From positions 1-22,142 of IMG/VR virus record IMGVR_UViG_3300042691_000430: DNA of 22,142 bases, one strand, 5' to 3'. Origin of the DNA: a virus. A program made the translations under genes and the position numbers. The notes beneath the pieces were generated by a model. It was not told the DNA's origin, searched no databases, and saw nothing but the letters and a program-made list of their open reading frames with translations. Below are positions 7,964 to 15,327 of the stretch, piece after piece; positions within the stretch are counted from its first letter, which is position 1, and every line of letters begins with the position of its first letter.

Positions 7964-10264
7964 TTATTGCCTAGCGTTTTTGGCGGCTCGGCCAGAGGCT
8001 ATTTCCTCATTGATAAACGAAGCTGCGGACAAAATCTGAAACATCTCTGGACCGCCGTCGATGCTCTGTATCTGAGTAGCAGTTAGTTCTTTACCTTGCT
8101 GCCTCCCGGTTCCCCGGTTAACAAGGTAAAACGATTTTGCTACTCCATCCGCATCGGTTACGGCCCGTACATTCTGAAGTCGCTGAGCCATAGTGTCCAC
8201 TGTAGGCTTGGTACCAAACCAATCGTAGAGCGCGTCTTTGGGACCACCTAAAAACCCTGCGCTCGGCAACTCGTCAAATATAACGGCTGCTGCTTGAGAC
8301 GCCTGCCCCATATGAACGCCGTAGTATTCACGCGCTGCAACCGGGTCAATTCGAGCCATTTGGCGGATAAACGCCTCGTTTTTCGGAAGCGACATTCTGG
8401 TCCAGTTGGAAACCGCGTCGATGTCTCCCTTAGTCGGGCGTCCATCTACAGTTGGATTGAGCATGGACGCGCCTTCATCAAGCGTTTTCTGTAGCGCTTG
8501 TATGTTAGCAAGCTTAACTGCGGTGGCGTCCCCTGCTCTTTTAGCTGCGGTGGCTTCTCTGTTAGCTTGCAGCTCACGTTCCCGCAATGCCAATTCCCAC
8601 TCATTAAGCTCCTGATCTCGGCGCTTAACGGCGGTTAAGAACGGGCTTCCGGTCTCGCCGGTGTTGGCGATCATCGTCATCAGCTGCTGCTGTTGCCCAG
8701 CGTCATTCGACTGAGCATAGGCTACTGCGAGTGTTGCAATTATCTCTTCGCGCGGTAGGGCCTTAGAAGCAGTACGGATTGCGTTACCGGTTGTGCCGGA
8801 TACTCCAGCCTCTGTGAGACGGGCTCGCAAAGCACGGACTTCCGGCTCAGAAAACTTCAAAGCCCCACTCTGTATAGCTCCTGCTACGTCAGAAGGTGAT
8901 AGCTCTCTAATACGAGAGATAACATTTTGTTCAAGGACCTGATAATCAGTTGTGCGCTGAACGGGAGTGTAGCCGCCGGCCTTAATGAAGGCTTGCTTGT
9001 TTCTATCAACGTCTTGCTTACGAGCGTTCCAATACGAGCGCGACTCAGCGGTCACGTTGGGCTTGGCAAGAGCTTCATCGGCCTTCTTGGAGTCTGCCGT
9101 GTAAGAATCCCACGTAGCCTGGTTCTCGTTGCGTATAAAGTCCCCGCGACGAGTGTTTACCTCGGTTATTTTGTTCTCTATATTCTCTCTAGCTGGAGAC
9201 CCCGCAGGGAGAGCATTAGCTCTTTCTCGCAGAGTTTTAAGTTGCCTCTCAAATGATTTTACGCCGAGGCTGGGCGAAGTAGGTTGCCGCGCAATGCCGT
9301 CGAGCCTGTCAGAAGAATCTGTTGCAGTATCAAAAGGCCTATCAGCCCCAAGTACCGTAGACGAAGCTCCACCGCGAGTCTTAACCTCAGCTTCAATGCC
9401 GAGATCTTTTGCTACCTGCCAAATAAACTCTTCCTTCTGGCGGGGATCTTTAATCGCTGACAGCTGAGAAATAAACGTACGGCTGGCTTCCACAGGAAGA
9501 CCACTAGCATCAATAGCATTTAAAACGGTGCGTGCCCCAGAGCCGCCAGACTCGGCGTAATATGGGGGCTTATTCTCATTAGCTTTCGCAAGTACGGTGC
9601 CCACGCCGAGGGCAGTGCGAAAACGACTTTCGGCGTTAGTCGCGCCAAAGTTTGAGTTCGGAATAACCCGCGTCTGCAAACCGGTGATAGCAAGATCAAC
9701 GCCTTCGTCGATAGTGCTTGTAACAACATTTTCGTCCGGGGAAGATCCACCTTGTGCGGTAAGAACGCCGGGTCGGCCATCTCTGTATGAACCCGTTATT
9801 ACGAGCCTGCCCTGCTTAAGCGCTTCTTTGTCGACCCCGGTAAAAGAAAAATCTGTAGGGTCATAGTTATTACGGCCGATGGCTTCTTCGCGCTTATTGA
9901 CGTTCATGACGTCAGCGAGAAAACGAGTGTACTGTTCGTCTCCAGCCTTAACGCCTTTTGCTAAGGCGTCACGGTCTATAGTGCCGTCTTTTTTAATAAT
10001 ACCGAGCGTTTGACCACGCCCGAATACACGGTCTGCGTCTACACCAAGTTCGGTTCTAGCAAACTTGCGTCGGTTTTCATCAGCCTCTGCTTGGGCGCGA
10101 ACGTCCGCGTTTTGGTTTAGCTTGAGCTGTTCTTGTTCACGGCCAGCCCGTTCACGAGCAAGATCCAGCTCCTGCTGCTGCATAAGCAACTGCTGACGCT
10201 GACGTGCTCCGGCTTGTACTCCCTGGATACCAGCGAGGATTGCGCTACCAAGATCTTGTGCCAT
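7964..10264 (-). CDS. Internal virion/ejection protein, gp15-like by size and position
   Basis: This 766-aa protein has a Gln/Arg/Glu-rich helical N-terminus (about residues 15-70, with QRQQLLMQQQELDLARERAG), a mixed central region, and long charged helices at about 540-610. No enzyme motif or signal peptide is visible. The length is close to T7 gp15 (about 750 aa), and the gene lies between a 201-aa gp14-like protein and the giant gp16-position protein, the same order as the T7 ejection cassette. I infer that it forms part of the channel delivering DNA across the periplasm. The ATG has AGAGGTAAGTC upstream. The sequence itself does not prove homology to gp15. Coiled-coil content and gene order are the evidence. 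Confidence 0.75.
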   Translation of the reverse strand: MAQDLGSAILAGIQGVQAGARQRQQLLMQQQELDLARERAGREQEQLKLNQNADVRAQAEADENRRKFARTELGVDADRVFGRGQTLGIIKKDGTIDRDALAKGVKAGDEQYTRFLADVMNVNKREEAIGRNNYDPTDFSFTGVDKEALKQGRLVITGSYRDGRPGVLTAQGGSSPDENVVTSTIDEGVDLAITGLQTRVIPNSNFGATNAESRFRTALGVGTVLAKANENKPPYYAESGGSGARTVLNAIDASGLPVEASRTFISQLSAIKDPRQKEEFIWQVAKDLGIEAEVKTRGGASSTVLGADRPFDTATDSSDRLDGIARQPTSPSLGVKSFERQLKTLRERANALPAGSPARENIENKITEVNTRRGDFIRNENQATWDSYTADSKKADEALAKPNVTAESRSYWNARKQDVDRNKQAFIKAGGYTPVQRTTDYQVLEQNVISRIRELSPSDVAGAIQSGALKFSEPEVRALRARLTEAGVSGTTGNAIRTASKALPREEIIATLAVAYAQSNDAGQQQQLMTMIANTGETGSPFLTAVKRRDQELNEWELALRERELQANREATAAKRAGDATAVKLANIQALQKTLDEGASMLNPTVDGRPTKGDIDAVSNWTRMSLPKNEAFIRQMARIDPVAAREYYGVHMGQASQAAAVIFDELPSAGFLGGPKDALYDWFGTKPTVDTMAQRLQNVRAVTDADGVAKSFYLVNRGTGRQQGKELTATQIQSIDGGPEMFQILSAASFINEEIASGRAAKNARQ

Positions 10265-10273
10265 GACTTACCT

Positions 10274-10879
10274 CTAGAACGACATCAACATAATGGCTGC
10301 TGATGCCAGCGATCCAATCGTGGAATAAGTGTTTGCTTTTGACTGCGCTTTTGCTTGGGTGTACGCGTTGCGACGCGCTGTTGCGTCGCCAGCAGCAGAC
10401 CCAAGTTGCTGCTGCGAAGCGCGGTTTACGCCCTGGCCGATGTTAATCAGGTCAGAAAGCAACGCTGTGTTTGATTCGCGCTGGGCAATCTTAGCGTCGT
10501 TGACCGCCTGAATACCGCCGAGTGTAGACGCTCGTTGCATAGACAGTCGTTGCTGCTGTATCTGATCCGGCGTTAGAGCAACACCGTACCGCTCAGCATT
10601 ACGAGTCGCGATCCCCTGCGTTAAAGCAGAAGCAGTGCCAACGTCGGCCCGGGCCTGGTCGATAAGCGTCTTATCCGTCTGTGCTTTTTGGATAAGCTGC
10701 TCTTCAAACTTACGGTAGTTACCAACGTAGTCCAAGTACTCTTGGCGAGTCAGATCAGCGTACGCTTTTTCTGGATCAGAGACTTCTCGCAAACCAGAGC
10801 TAAACGCTCCGACTTGCGCCTGCTGCTGCATCCGCAAGAGTTCTTCAACGCTCAAAGAAGACAATGAAGAGGTAGCCAT
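10274..10879 (-). CDS. Internal virion protein, gp14-like by size and position
   Basis: This 201-aa protein is rich in Gln, Ala and Ser with mostly helical character. It ends in a hydrophobic segment (about residues 184-201, STIGSLASAAIMLMSF) that could insert into the outer membrane, as proposed for T7 gp14 (196 aa). Its ribosome binding site, GGGGAGGT six bases before ATG, is among the best in the window. The gene sits between a 258-aa Ala/Gln-rich protein and the gp15-like gene. An early-ejected virion protein is the likely role. No motif identifies it independently of size, composition and order. Confidence 0.7.
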   Translation of the reverse strand: MATSSLSSLSVEELLRMQQQAQVGAFSSGLREVSDPEKAYADLTRQEYLDYVGNYRKFEEQLIQKAQTDKTLIDQARADVGTASALTQGIATRNAERYGVALTPDQIQQQRLSMQRASTLGGIQAVNDAKIAQRESNTALLSDLINIGQGVNRASQQQLGSAAGDATARRNAYTQAKAQSKANTYSTIGSLASAAIMLMSF

Positions 10880-10882
10880 TAT

Positions 10883-11659
10883 TTACCTCCCCTGAACAAT
10901 GGTTCGTCGGAACTGATCGAGACTAGGTGTGTTGGAGAAGTATCCAATAGTCCCATCAGGCCGCACCATCGGGGTAGACATGACCGGCATAGCCGGCTGA
11001 GTAAAGAGAGGGGCAGCTATGCTCAAAGAGCCGCGATCGGCAGGGATATTTCCAGCAGCAGTTCCATACGTGCTGTAGGCAAGGCGATCTTTCATACTAC
11101 TAACCGAAAGACCGGTCTTTGGATCCTTTGGAGTGAACCAAGTACCGCCGCTTGCTTTGTTCTCGGCGGCTTTTGCAATGGCCGCTCCCGCTACTTGGCC
11201 AGCGGCTGACTGCTTAGCAAGAGCTACCTGCTGATTAGCGCGAGCCTTCTCAAGCGCACTAGACGTCGCGAGCCGACTGGCCTGCGCCATACCGGTCTGC
11301 GCATCAGCCGCTTGCCCACGAGCAGTCCCTAAGACGCCTGACTGCATGGTGTTTTGAACCTGCTTTGCAGCAACGTTCGCTTCCCCAAGCTGACCTGTAA
11401 GCGCCTGAGTCATGTCGCCAGCCGAATCTGCAGCAGCCGCTCGTTCGTAACTGGGGGTAGATAGCGATTGCATGACGTCAGCGTTTGCACGCCCGCGCAG
11501 TGTGGACTGCACGTCTTCAGTCATCGACTTATCGCGCATCTGTTGGAGCAGCGGATCATACTTCTGCTTGAAGTATTCGTACTCAGCCATAGCTACCGAA
11601 GCGGATGCTTTCTCCGCCTCACTTGGCTTGTAGTCAGCAGCTTTCGGTTTGCTAGCCAC
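10883..11659 (-). CDS. Ala/Gln-rich putative internal virion protein
   Basis: I place the start at GTG 11657-11659, giving VASKPKAADYKPSE and 258 aa. It shares one base with the preceding TAG (TAGTG) and has GAGGG seven bases upstream. An earlier in-frame start at 11698 would overlap the previous gene by 40 bases and adds an unlikely MGGRHCCVYEG leader. The protein is Ala/Gln/Ser-rich and helical to about residue 175 (for example ADVMQSLSTPSYERAAAADS), followed by a loop-rich C-terminus. It has no membrane segment or catalytic motif. Composition and position before the gp14-like gene suggest a second small ejection protein. T7 has no exact counterpart here, so it may be lineage-specific. Confidence 0.75.
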   Translation of the reverse strand: MASKPKAADYKPSEAEKASASVAMAEYEYFKQKYDPLLQQMRDKSMTEDVQSTLRGRANADVMQSLSTPSYERAAAADSAGDMTQALTGQLGEANVAAKQVQNTMQSGVLGTARGQAADAQTGMAQASRLATSSALEKARANQQVALAKQSAAGQVAGAAIAKAAENKASGGTWFTPKDPKTGLSVSSMKDRLAYSTYGTAAGNIPADRGSLSIAAPLFTQPAMPVMSTPMVRPDGTIGYFSNTPSLDQFRRTIVQGR

Positions 11660-12114
11660 TATAGTTCCCTCGTATACACAACAGTGTCGACCACCCAACC
11701 ATTAGATTCTAAATGATGCATCAGCCCAAGAAATGGAGACCTAGTCTCTAAGTAACTATACCCCGCTTCACGAGCTACACGCTCAAAAAACGACTGGTAC
11801 TTAGCCACTAGACTATTACCTTTCTCCTTAGCCCAAGCCAACCATAGAAACATGGTCTTCTTGTCAGTAAACGGGTCTACCTCAGTAGTCGAAACAACAA
11901 AACCTTCATTCGTAACCCACAACACAGCAGACCTTTGTATACACAGCGCGTATACATCTTCAGGCCTATAGGTAAGTGTCCTAGCGTTGCGTAGGATCTC
12001 TTCGACCCCGCCTCTAACCCAATCCCACTCTTTACGTATATCAGCAACTACTGGTTCAGCCGCCGTTACCGTACCGGTTTCTTCGGCGCGAGTAGGGTGA
12101 ATGGATTCCGCCAT
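11659..12114 (-). CDS. GNAT-like / T7 gp13-like morphogenesis protein
   Basis: The start is taken as ATG 12112-12114 (MAESIHPTRAEETG), with AGGAAGG six bases upstream, giving 151 aa. A longer reading frame to 12273 lies inside the preceding gene and reads as noise. Residues about 40-151 (a Glu/Asp-rich helix, then DVYALCIQRSAVLWVTNEGF, then a tail with YSYLETRSPFLGLMHHLESNGW) resemble small phage GNAT-fold proteins placed before ejection proteins, where T7 carries gp13 (138 aa). The 'R-x-x-L-x-x-L-x-x-x-G-W' ending is typical of GNAT C-termini, where a neighbouring helix-strand closes the fold. Catalytic activity is doubtful, because the usual acetyl-CoA loop (Q/RxxGxG/A) is not visible. It overlaps the upstream gene by 59 bp. 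Confidence 0.7.
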   Translation of the reverse strand: MAESIHPTRAEETGTVTAAEPVVADIRKEWDWVRGGVEEILRNARTLTYRPEDVYALCIQRSAVLWVTNEGFVVSTTEVDPFTDKKTMFLWLAWAKEKGNSLVAKYQSFFERVAREAGYSYLETRSPFLGLMHHLESNGWVVDTVVYTREL

Positions 12115-12742
12115 AAGACACCTTCCTAGCAATACCAACATCAGCCTGCCTGGCCCGCTTATCCGCAGCAATGATACCCTCATTGAAGAGGGCGCCATAC
12201 ACCTGTGCCCCTGCAAAATCGGTCCATTCCTTACTAGGAAGGCGAAGCAGGCGGTACAGTGCTCCGTTAACAATCGTGTCTCGATAGTCCGACATCAACT
12301 CATCGTCAGCGGAAAGCGATGCCTGCGTCGGCTTTAACTGCGCGCGCAGGATCACCCCGCCGACCTTCGTAACATTCGGTACGGGTACGATCCAGAACAA
12401 CGACTGGCTTACCTTGATGTAGTACTCAGGCGTTCCACGGTTAGCCGCATCCCGCCAGCTCGGCTTACGCTGTTCGAGCAAAGCCGTACTAATCGGGTCG
12501 AGGTCCTTACCGTCGTAGATCGCCCACATAATTCTGTGGACAACGGTGTCCGTAGGCGGCTCTAGATCGTACTCAAAGGTTCCAACCCGGGTCGTAACAG
12601 CATCGAGCTCAGCTTGAAGGACTGCTGCCTTCTCACAGAGCTCGATGGTAGCCGCCCGGATGTTGTTTTCAATCAACGTGTCCGGGCACCCCGGTACCAT
12701 CGGGATTATTTCCGACAACAACGACTCGTAGAGCGTTGCCAT
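12056..12742 (-). CDS. Head-tail connector/adaptor-like virion protein
   Basis: This 228-aa protein begins MATLYESLLSEIIPMVPGCPD, with early helices (NIRAATIELCEKAAVLQAEL) that look like phage adaptor proteins attaching under the portal. The central region is beta-rich, and the C-terminus is basic (YSRRRNRYGNGG). It follows a DUF6682-like protein by 6 nt and precedes the ejection block. In short-tailed phages this place is held by adaptor or tail-tube proteins (P22 gp4 or T7 gp11 roles). Sequence identity to these cannot be judged by eye. The last 59 bases overlap the next gene in another frame, a long overlap compared with the rest of the window. Confidence 0.7.
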   Translation of the reverse strand: MATLYESLLSEIIPMVPGCPDTLIENNIRAATIELCEKAAVLQAELDAVTTRVGTFEYDLEPPTDTVVHRIMWAIYDGKDLDPISTALLEQRKPSWRDAANRGTPEYYIKVSQSLFWIVPVPNVTKVGGVILRAQLKPTQASLSADDELMSDYRDTIVNGALYRLLRLPSKEWTDFAGAQVYGALFNEGIIAADKRARQADVGIARKVSYGGIHSPYSRRRNRYGNGG

Positions 12743-12748
12743 GGTCTA

Positions 12749-13471
12749 TTAGCCTACGGGCGGCGCAGAAATCTGCGGGACTCGCGGAACGCTGTTGCTA
12801 CTGTAGTTAGGCGAAGTAAGAGCATCAACCTGGCCCTTGCCAGTGATTGACGACATAAACAGCTGGAAGTGCGAAGCCGCACGCTGGTTGTTACCCGCAT
12901 ACTCCGCGTCCTTCATGTACGCCATGTACAGAACGTAGTTCATGACAGCGTTAGCAAAAATATCCGGGATATCCAGGTTCCCGTTCTGCGCCACTGTCGA
13001 CGGATTCGCCGAGTAGATGATCTCTACAAAGGCAGACCCACCAGACGAGGCAACCCCGGGGTAAACGTAGAAGTTACGGGGGTTCTGCTCGTCATAGACG
13101 TAGTGCTTAACGGTCAGCACATGTGCTGCGTCCCCAGAAACAGTGGGGTCGTGCCAATCGGGGGTCTGGGCGTCAAGCACTTCTCGCGACACAATACGTA
13201 CCGCACGCTTGCCGAGTCCGTTAGTGGCGGCCGACATATTGCGCACCACGCGCAAAAGCCGATTACCGTCGTTCGGGATCTCCTGCTTGGTGCCCGGTGC
13301 CAGGGTCACCGTCGTATTTTTTGCCGAAGAGTCAGGCTTAAGGAGCGCAATCTCACGCTGCGCATCGTTAACCCAAAGGACCAATTCATCGACAACCGGC
13401 CAGCGAACACCAGTGGTGTCCTGAAGGGTCTTCTGAACGCGGTCGACTACGCTTTGTACGGTAACGGCCAT
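12749..13471 (-). CDS. DUF6682-like head-tail adaptor protein
   Basis: This 240-aa protein opens MAVTVQSVVDRVQKTLQDTTGVRWP, with a DELVLWVNDAQREIALLKPDS helix, then GTKQEIPNDGNRLLRVVRNM, the sequence pattern I associate with DUF6682 phage proteins. A second helical stretch (NAVMNYVLYMAYMKDAEYAG) lies at about 186-205. This helix-beta-helix plan is typical of connector rings docking on the portal. A good GAGGT ribosome binding site precedes ATG, and the upstream gene stops eight bases before it. The family assignment is from memory and moderately sure. The adaptor role is inferred from position after the capsid genes. No enzyme motifs are present. Confidence 0.75.
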   Translation of the reverse strand: MAVTVQSVVDRVQKTLQDTTGVRWPVVDELVLWVNDAQREIALLKPDSSAKNTTVTLAPGTKQEIPNDGNRLLRVVRNMSAATNGLGKRAVRIVSREVLDAQTPDWHDPTVSGDAAHVLTVKHYVYDEQNPRNFYVYPGVASSGGSAFVEIIYSANPSTVAQNGNLDIPDIFANAVMNYVLYMAYMKDAEYAGNNQRAASHFQLFMSSITGKGQVDALTSPNYSSNSVPRVPQISAPPVG

Positions 13472-13479
13472 GGCCTACC

Positions 13480-13863
13480 TCACGATTTGATAAACAAACC
13501 CCAAGCAGCCTCTCGGTCCTCGGTGCTGACATTCCGGCCAGCAACCCGATTTACGGCAGCCGCCTTGGGTGTCCCGTCTGCCTTAAAGTCTTCTGGGTCC
13601 GCCTGTTCGACCAGCTTTTCGATTGCGGTAACGACGTCGTCAAGAACTTTGACTACTTCGACCTGATCGATCAGCGGGTCTTCTTTCGCAGGGGCCGGCG
13701 CAGGAGCCGGTGATGCTTTCCCAGTGCCTACTTGCTTAGCTCCAAGCTGAAGCAATTGAAGTCCGATTTCATCGGACAGTTCCCGTTCTTCACCGGGAGA
13801 CAACAGTACGACTGCACCGCTAAGGGTGGCTACTCGAATCTCGTGATCAGAGAATACCTTCAC
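13480..13863 (-). CDS. Small capsid-region protein, unknown function
   Basis: This 127-aa protein starts with GTG at 13861-13863 (MKVFSDHEIRVATLSG), nine bases after the stop-proximal terminator region and behind a GAGGAG ribosome binding site. Residues 1-45 are beta-rich (VATLSGAVVLLSPGEERELSD). An Ala/Pro linker (SPAPAPAPAK, about 51-60) leads to a helical C-terminal part (VVKVLDDVVTAIEKLVEQAD). I do not recognise a named family. Its place between the major capsid gene and the adaptors suggests a head decoration or head-completion protein. The ribosome binding site lies in a hairpin that overlaps the upstream terminator, so its translation is probably restrained relative to the capsid protein. 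Confidence 0.7.
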   Translation of the reverse strand: MKVFSDHEIRVATLSGAVVLLSPGEERELSDEIGLQLLQLGAKQVGTGKASPAPAPAPAKEDPLIDQVEVVKVLDDVVTAIEKLVEQADPEDFKADGTPKAAAVNRVAGRNVSTEDREAAWGLFIKS

Positions 13864-13870
13864 GAGTACT

Positions 13871-13887
13871 CCTCGTTAAAAACGAGG
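13871..13887 (-). promoter_or_regulatory. Hairpin covering the ribosome binding site of the 127-aa gene
   Basis: On the transcript, CCTCGTT and AACGAGG form a perfect 7-bp stem around a TTT loop (plus positions 13871-13877 and 13881-13887). The 3' arm contains most of the GAGGAG ribosome binding site of the 127-aa gene. Two bases (13886-13887) are shared with the upstream terminator stem, so the two hairpins compete at their junction. This would lower translation of readthrough transcripts. The effect is predicted from pairing only. Confidence 0.55.
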
Positions 13888-13910
13888 GCCCCCTCGTGTT
13901 GAGGGGGCCC
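13878..13910 (-). terminator. Rho-independent terminator after the major capsid gene
   Basis: The minus-strand transcript forms a perfect 10-bp G/C-rich stem, GGGCCCCCTC with GAGGGGGCCC (plus 13901-13910 and 13886-13895), around the 5-nt loop AACAC. It is followed by TCG and five T residues. It starts 10 nt after the capsid stop codon. Partial termination here would make capsid mRNA more abundant than the downstream adaptor and ejection genes, the usual arrangement in phages. Confidence 0.85.
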
Positions 13911-13920
13911 CCTAGGCGGC

Positions 13921-15063
13921 TTACTGAGCCGTATCGAGAGCGATCACGCCAAAGTCCTGGACGCTGGCAGTGACATCGCTGTTGTACTTCGGCTTACGGA
14001 GACCGAAGATCTTGCCGATCGAGATACCAGACTGGTTCTGGTAGTCGAAGGTGTCTTCGACGATATCCGGCAGACCGATGTCCGCCATGGCAAGAGCCTG
14101 GGCGCCGCAGAACAGAGCACGCGCACCAACGATGTTGGCGTTCGCACCCCACTTGTAGCCAGCCGCACCGGCGTTAGCCGAGGTACCAGTCGTCGCACCA
14201 GAGGTGTTAAACACATGGCGGAACTCGTGGACCATCACGCCGTCAACCATCAGCGAGCTCGAACCCGCGAACAGCTGGTTGCTCGGACCGCGGATGCCAG
14301 CGTTACGCACGTTGGCAAGGAAGTCCGAATCAAGCTTGAGCGAGGCCATCTGCTGCGGAGTAACGAAGAGATGGAACATCTCGTCGTTGCCAGCGCTACG
14401 CACGCCACGGATATACTGATCCTTGGCGTAAGCCTTGAGGTCGACGATGTGCCGATACTTCAGCTTATCCGTCGCCGTCACAGCCGTCGTGTCGCCAGCG
14501 ACAAGGTTGTCGCCCGAAACTCGGCGGTGGCGCGAAGCCGTCGGGGCCGACACGTCAGAGGCGAACTCGAGGTTTGACAGGTTCTGGCCCGAGGCCAAAA
14601 CGCTGCGAAGCGCACCGTTCGTCTTGTGCGTGTACGCCACACCGGCAAGCGTAAGGAACGAAAGCTGGTCAATACGATCAGCCATCGCATACGCAAGCGC
14701 GTCGCGGCTCGTCTCACGGAAGTTCACCACGCTCTTCTGGTCCGCAAGGCGACCGGCAATGCGGTTCGCAAAACGGAGCTGGTCGAGCTCGATGGTGATG
14801 TCGTAAGCGCGGAGCGCCTCTTCATTACCCTCGAGGGTGCTGTCACCCGTCACACCGTCACCGGTCATGTCGGCGAGCAGCGTGATAACAGCCTTCGTGC
14901 CCTTGTCCGACTTGGTCAGCTCAGTGACACGCGTGATCATCGCGTTGGAACCCGAACCAGCGAACTGGTTCACAAACGACATATTGCGAGCGACGCGCCA
15001 GAAATCACGGCTCCACGCCGTGAGTTGTTCACTAGTCAGCGCCGCAAAATTAGTAAGAGCCAT
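13921..15063 (-). CDS. Major capsid protein, N4 gp56/DUF4043-type
   Basis: This 380-aa protein has the family pattern: LTSEQLTAWSRDFWRVARNM near the start, TKAVITLLADMTGDGVTGDS at about 53-72, then EGNEEALRAYDITIELDQLRFANR and a REXX-DALAYAMADRIDQL helix. The 'GxGVTGDxTLEGNEEAL' element is characteristic of the N4 gp56-type (DUF4043) major capsid fold, which I take as HK97-like. It assembles into the head around the scaffold. The start has a perfect AGGAG site eight bases upstream. It is preceded by a 264-bp structured leader and followed by a strong terminator, which suggests separate, high expression. No prohead protease is seen beside it, and I see no clear propeptide cleavage site. Confidence 0.9.
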   Translation of the reverse strand: MALTNFAALTSEQLTAWSRDFWRVARNMSFVNQFAGSGSNAMITRVTELTKSDKGTKAVITLLADMTGDGVTGDSTLEGNEEALRAYDITIELDQLRFANRIAGRLADQKSVVNFRETSRDALAYAMADRIDQLSFLTLAGVAYTHKTNGALRSVLASGQNLSNLEFASDVSAPTASRHRRVSGDNLVAGDTTAVTATDKLKYRHIVDLKAYAKDQYIRGVRSAGNDEMFHLFVTPQQMASLKLDSDFLANVRNAGIRGPSNQLFAGSSSLMVDGVMVHEFRHVFNTSGATTGTSANAGAAGYKWGANANIVGARALFCGAQALAMADIGLPDIVEDTFDYQNQSGISIGKIFGLRKPKYNSDVTASVQDFGVIALDTAQ

Positions 15064-15099
15064 TTGGCTTCTCCTGTATAAATTGCGTTACAAAATCCA

Positions 15100-15117
15100 G
15101 TAATGCACCTGCATTAC
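15100..15117. repeat. 18-bp near-perfect palindrome upstream of the capsid gene
   Basis: GTAATGCA (15100-15107) and TGCATTAC (15110-15117) are exact inverted repeats separated by two bases, 37-54 bases before the capsid start. As DNA it resembles a dimeric repressor operator. As RNA it gives a 7-bp stem with a four-base AGGT loop. Which form matters cannot be told from sequence. Confidence 0.6.
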
Positions 15118-15311
15118 CAGGCTATTGCCGACTTCTTTGGTGCGGCTAACCCGTTCTCCCGTATCGTGGGGTAACGACTTAGCGCGTGTTCACGAGACGC
15201 GATCTCGGCGGGTTTAACGCCTACGCAGGCGGGGTTCAAACACGTTTTTTACGTGTGCGACACGGCTGGATATCGTTCCAACGGACGAGTTCAGTTGTAG
15301 ATTAACAACAG

Positions 15312-15317
15312 ATTATA
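15312..15317 (-). promoter_or_regulatory. Possible -10 element (TATAAT) for the capsid leader
   Basis: The minus strand carries an exact TATAAT, 10 nt past the stop of the 33-aa gene and about 250 nt before the capsid start. No TTGACA-like hexamer lies 16-18 bases upstream (AAGCAA is the best there), and there is no extended TG. An A-rich stretch precedes it. It may be a weak or activator-dependent promoter, or coincidence in an A/T-rich patch. Confidence 0.35.
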
Positions 15318-15327
15318 AAGTTCGCAA

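Larger units (their letters stand above)
15064..15327 (-). promoter_or_regulatory. Structured 264-bp leader of the capsid gene
   Basis: This is the longest non-coding stretch in the window. In transcript order it holds a TATAAT, then stem-loops with perfect arms: 15294-15309 (5 bp), 15240-15256 (6 bp), 15218-15231 (5 bp), 15193-15207 (5 bp), 15164-15177 (4 bp) and 15100-15117 (7-8 bp). A long-range 6-bp helix (15209-15214 with 15148-15153) would enclose the 15193-15207 and 15164-15177 loops as a multi-way junction. No protein-like reading frame is seen. It could be an mRNA leader that stabilises or controls capsid translation, or a small RNA. The stems are short enough that some will be chance. 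Confidence 0.5.

Noticed and set aside
12115-12273. N-terminal extension of the GNAT-like gene
   Set aside because: It lies in another frame of the adaptor gene and reads as noise. ATG at 12112-12114 has a proper ribosome binding site.
12869-13666. 265-aa open frame on the plus strand
   Set aside because: Antisense to the DUF6682-like and 127-aa genes, Arg/His/Val-rich without a motif.
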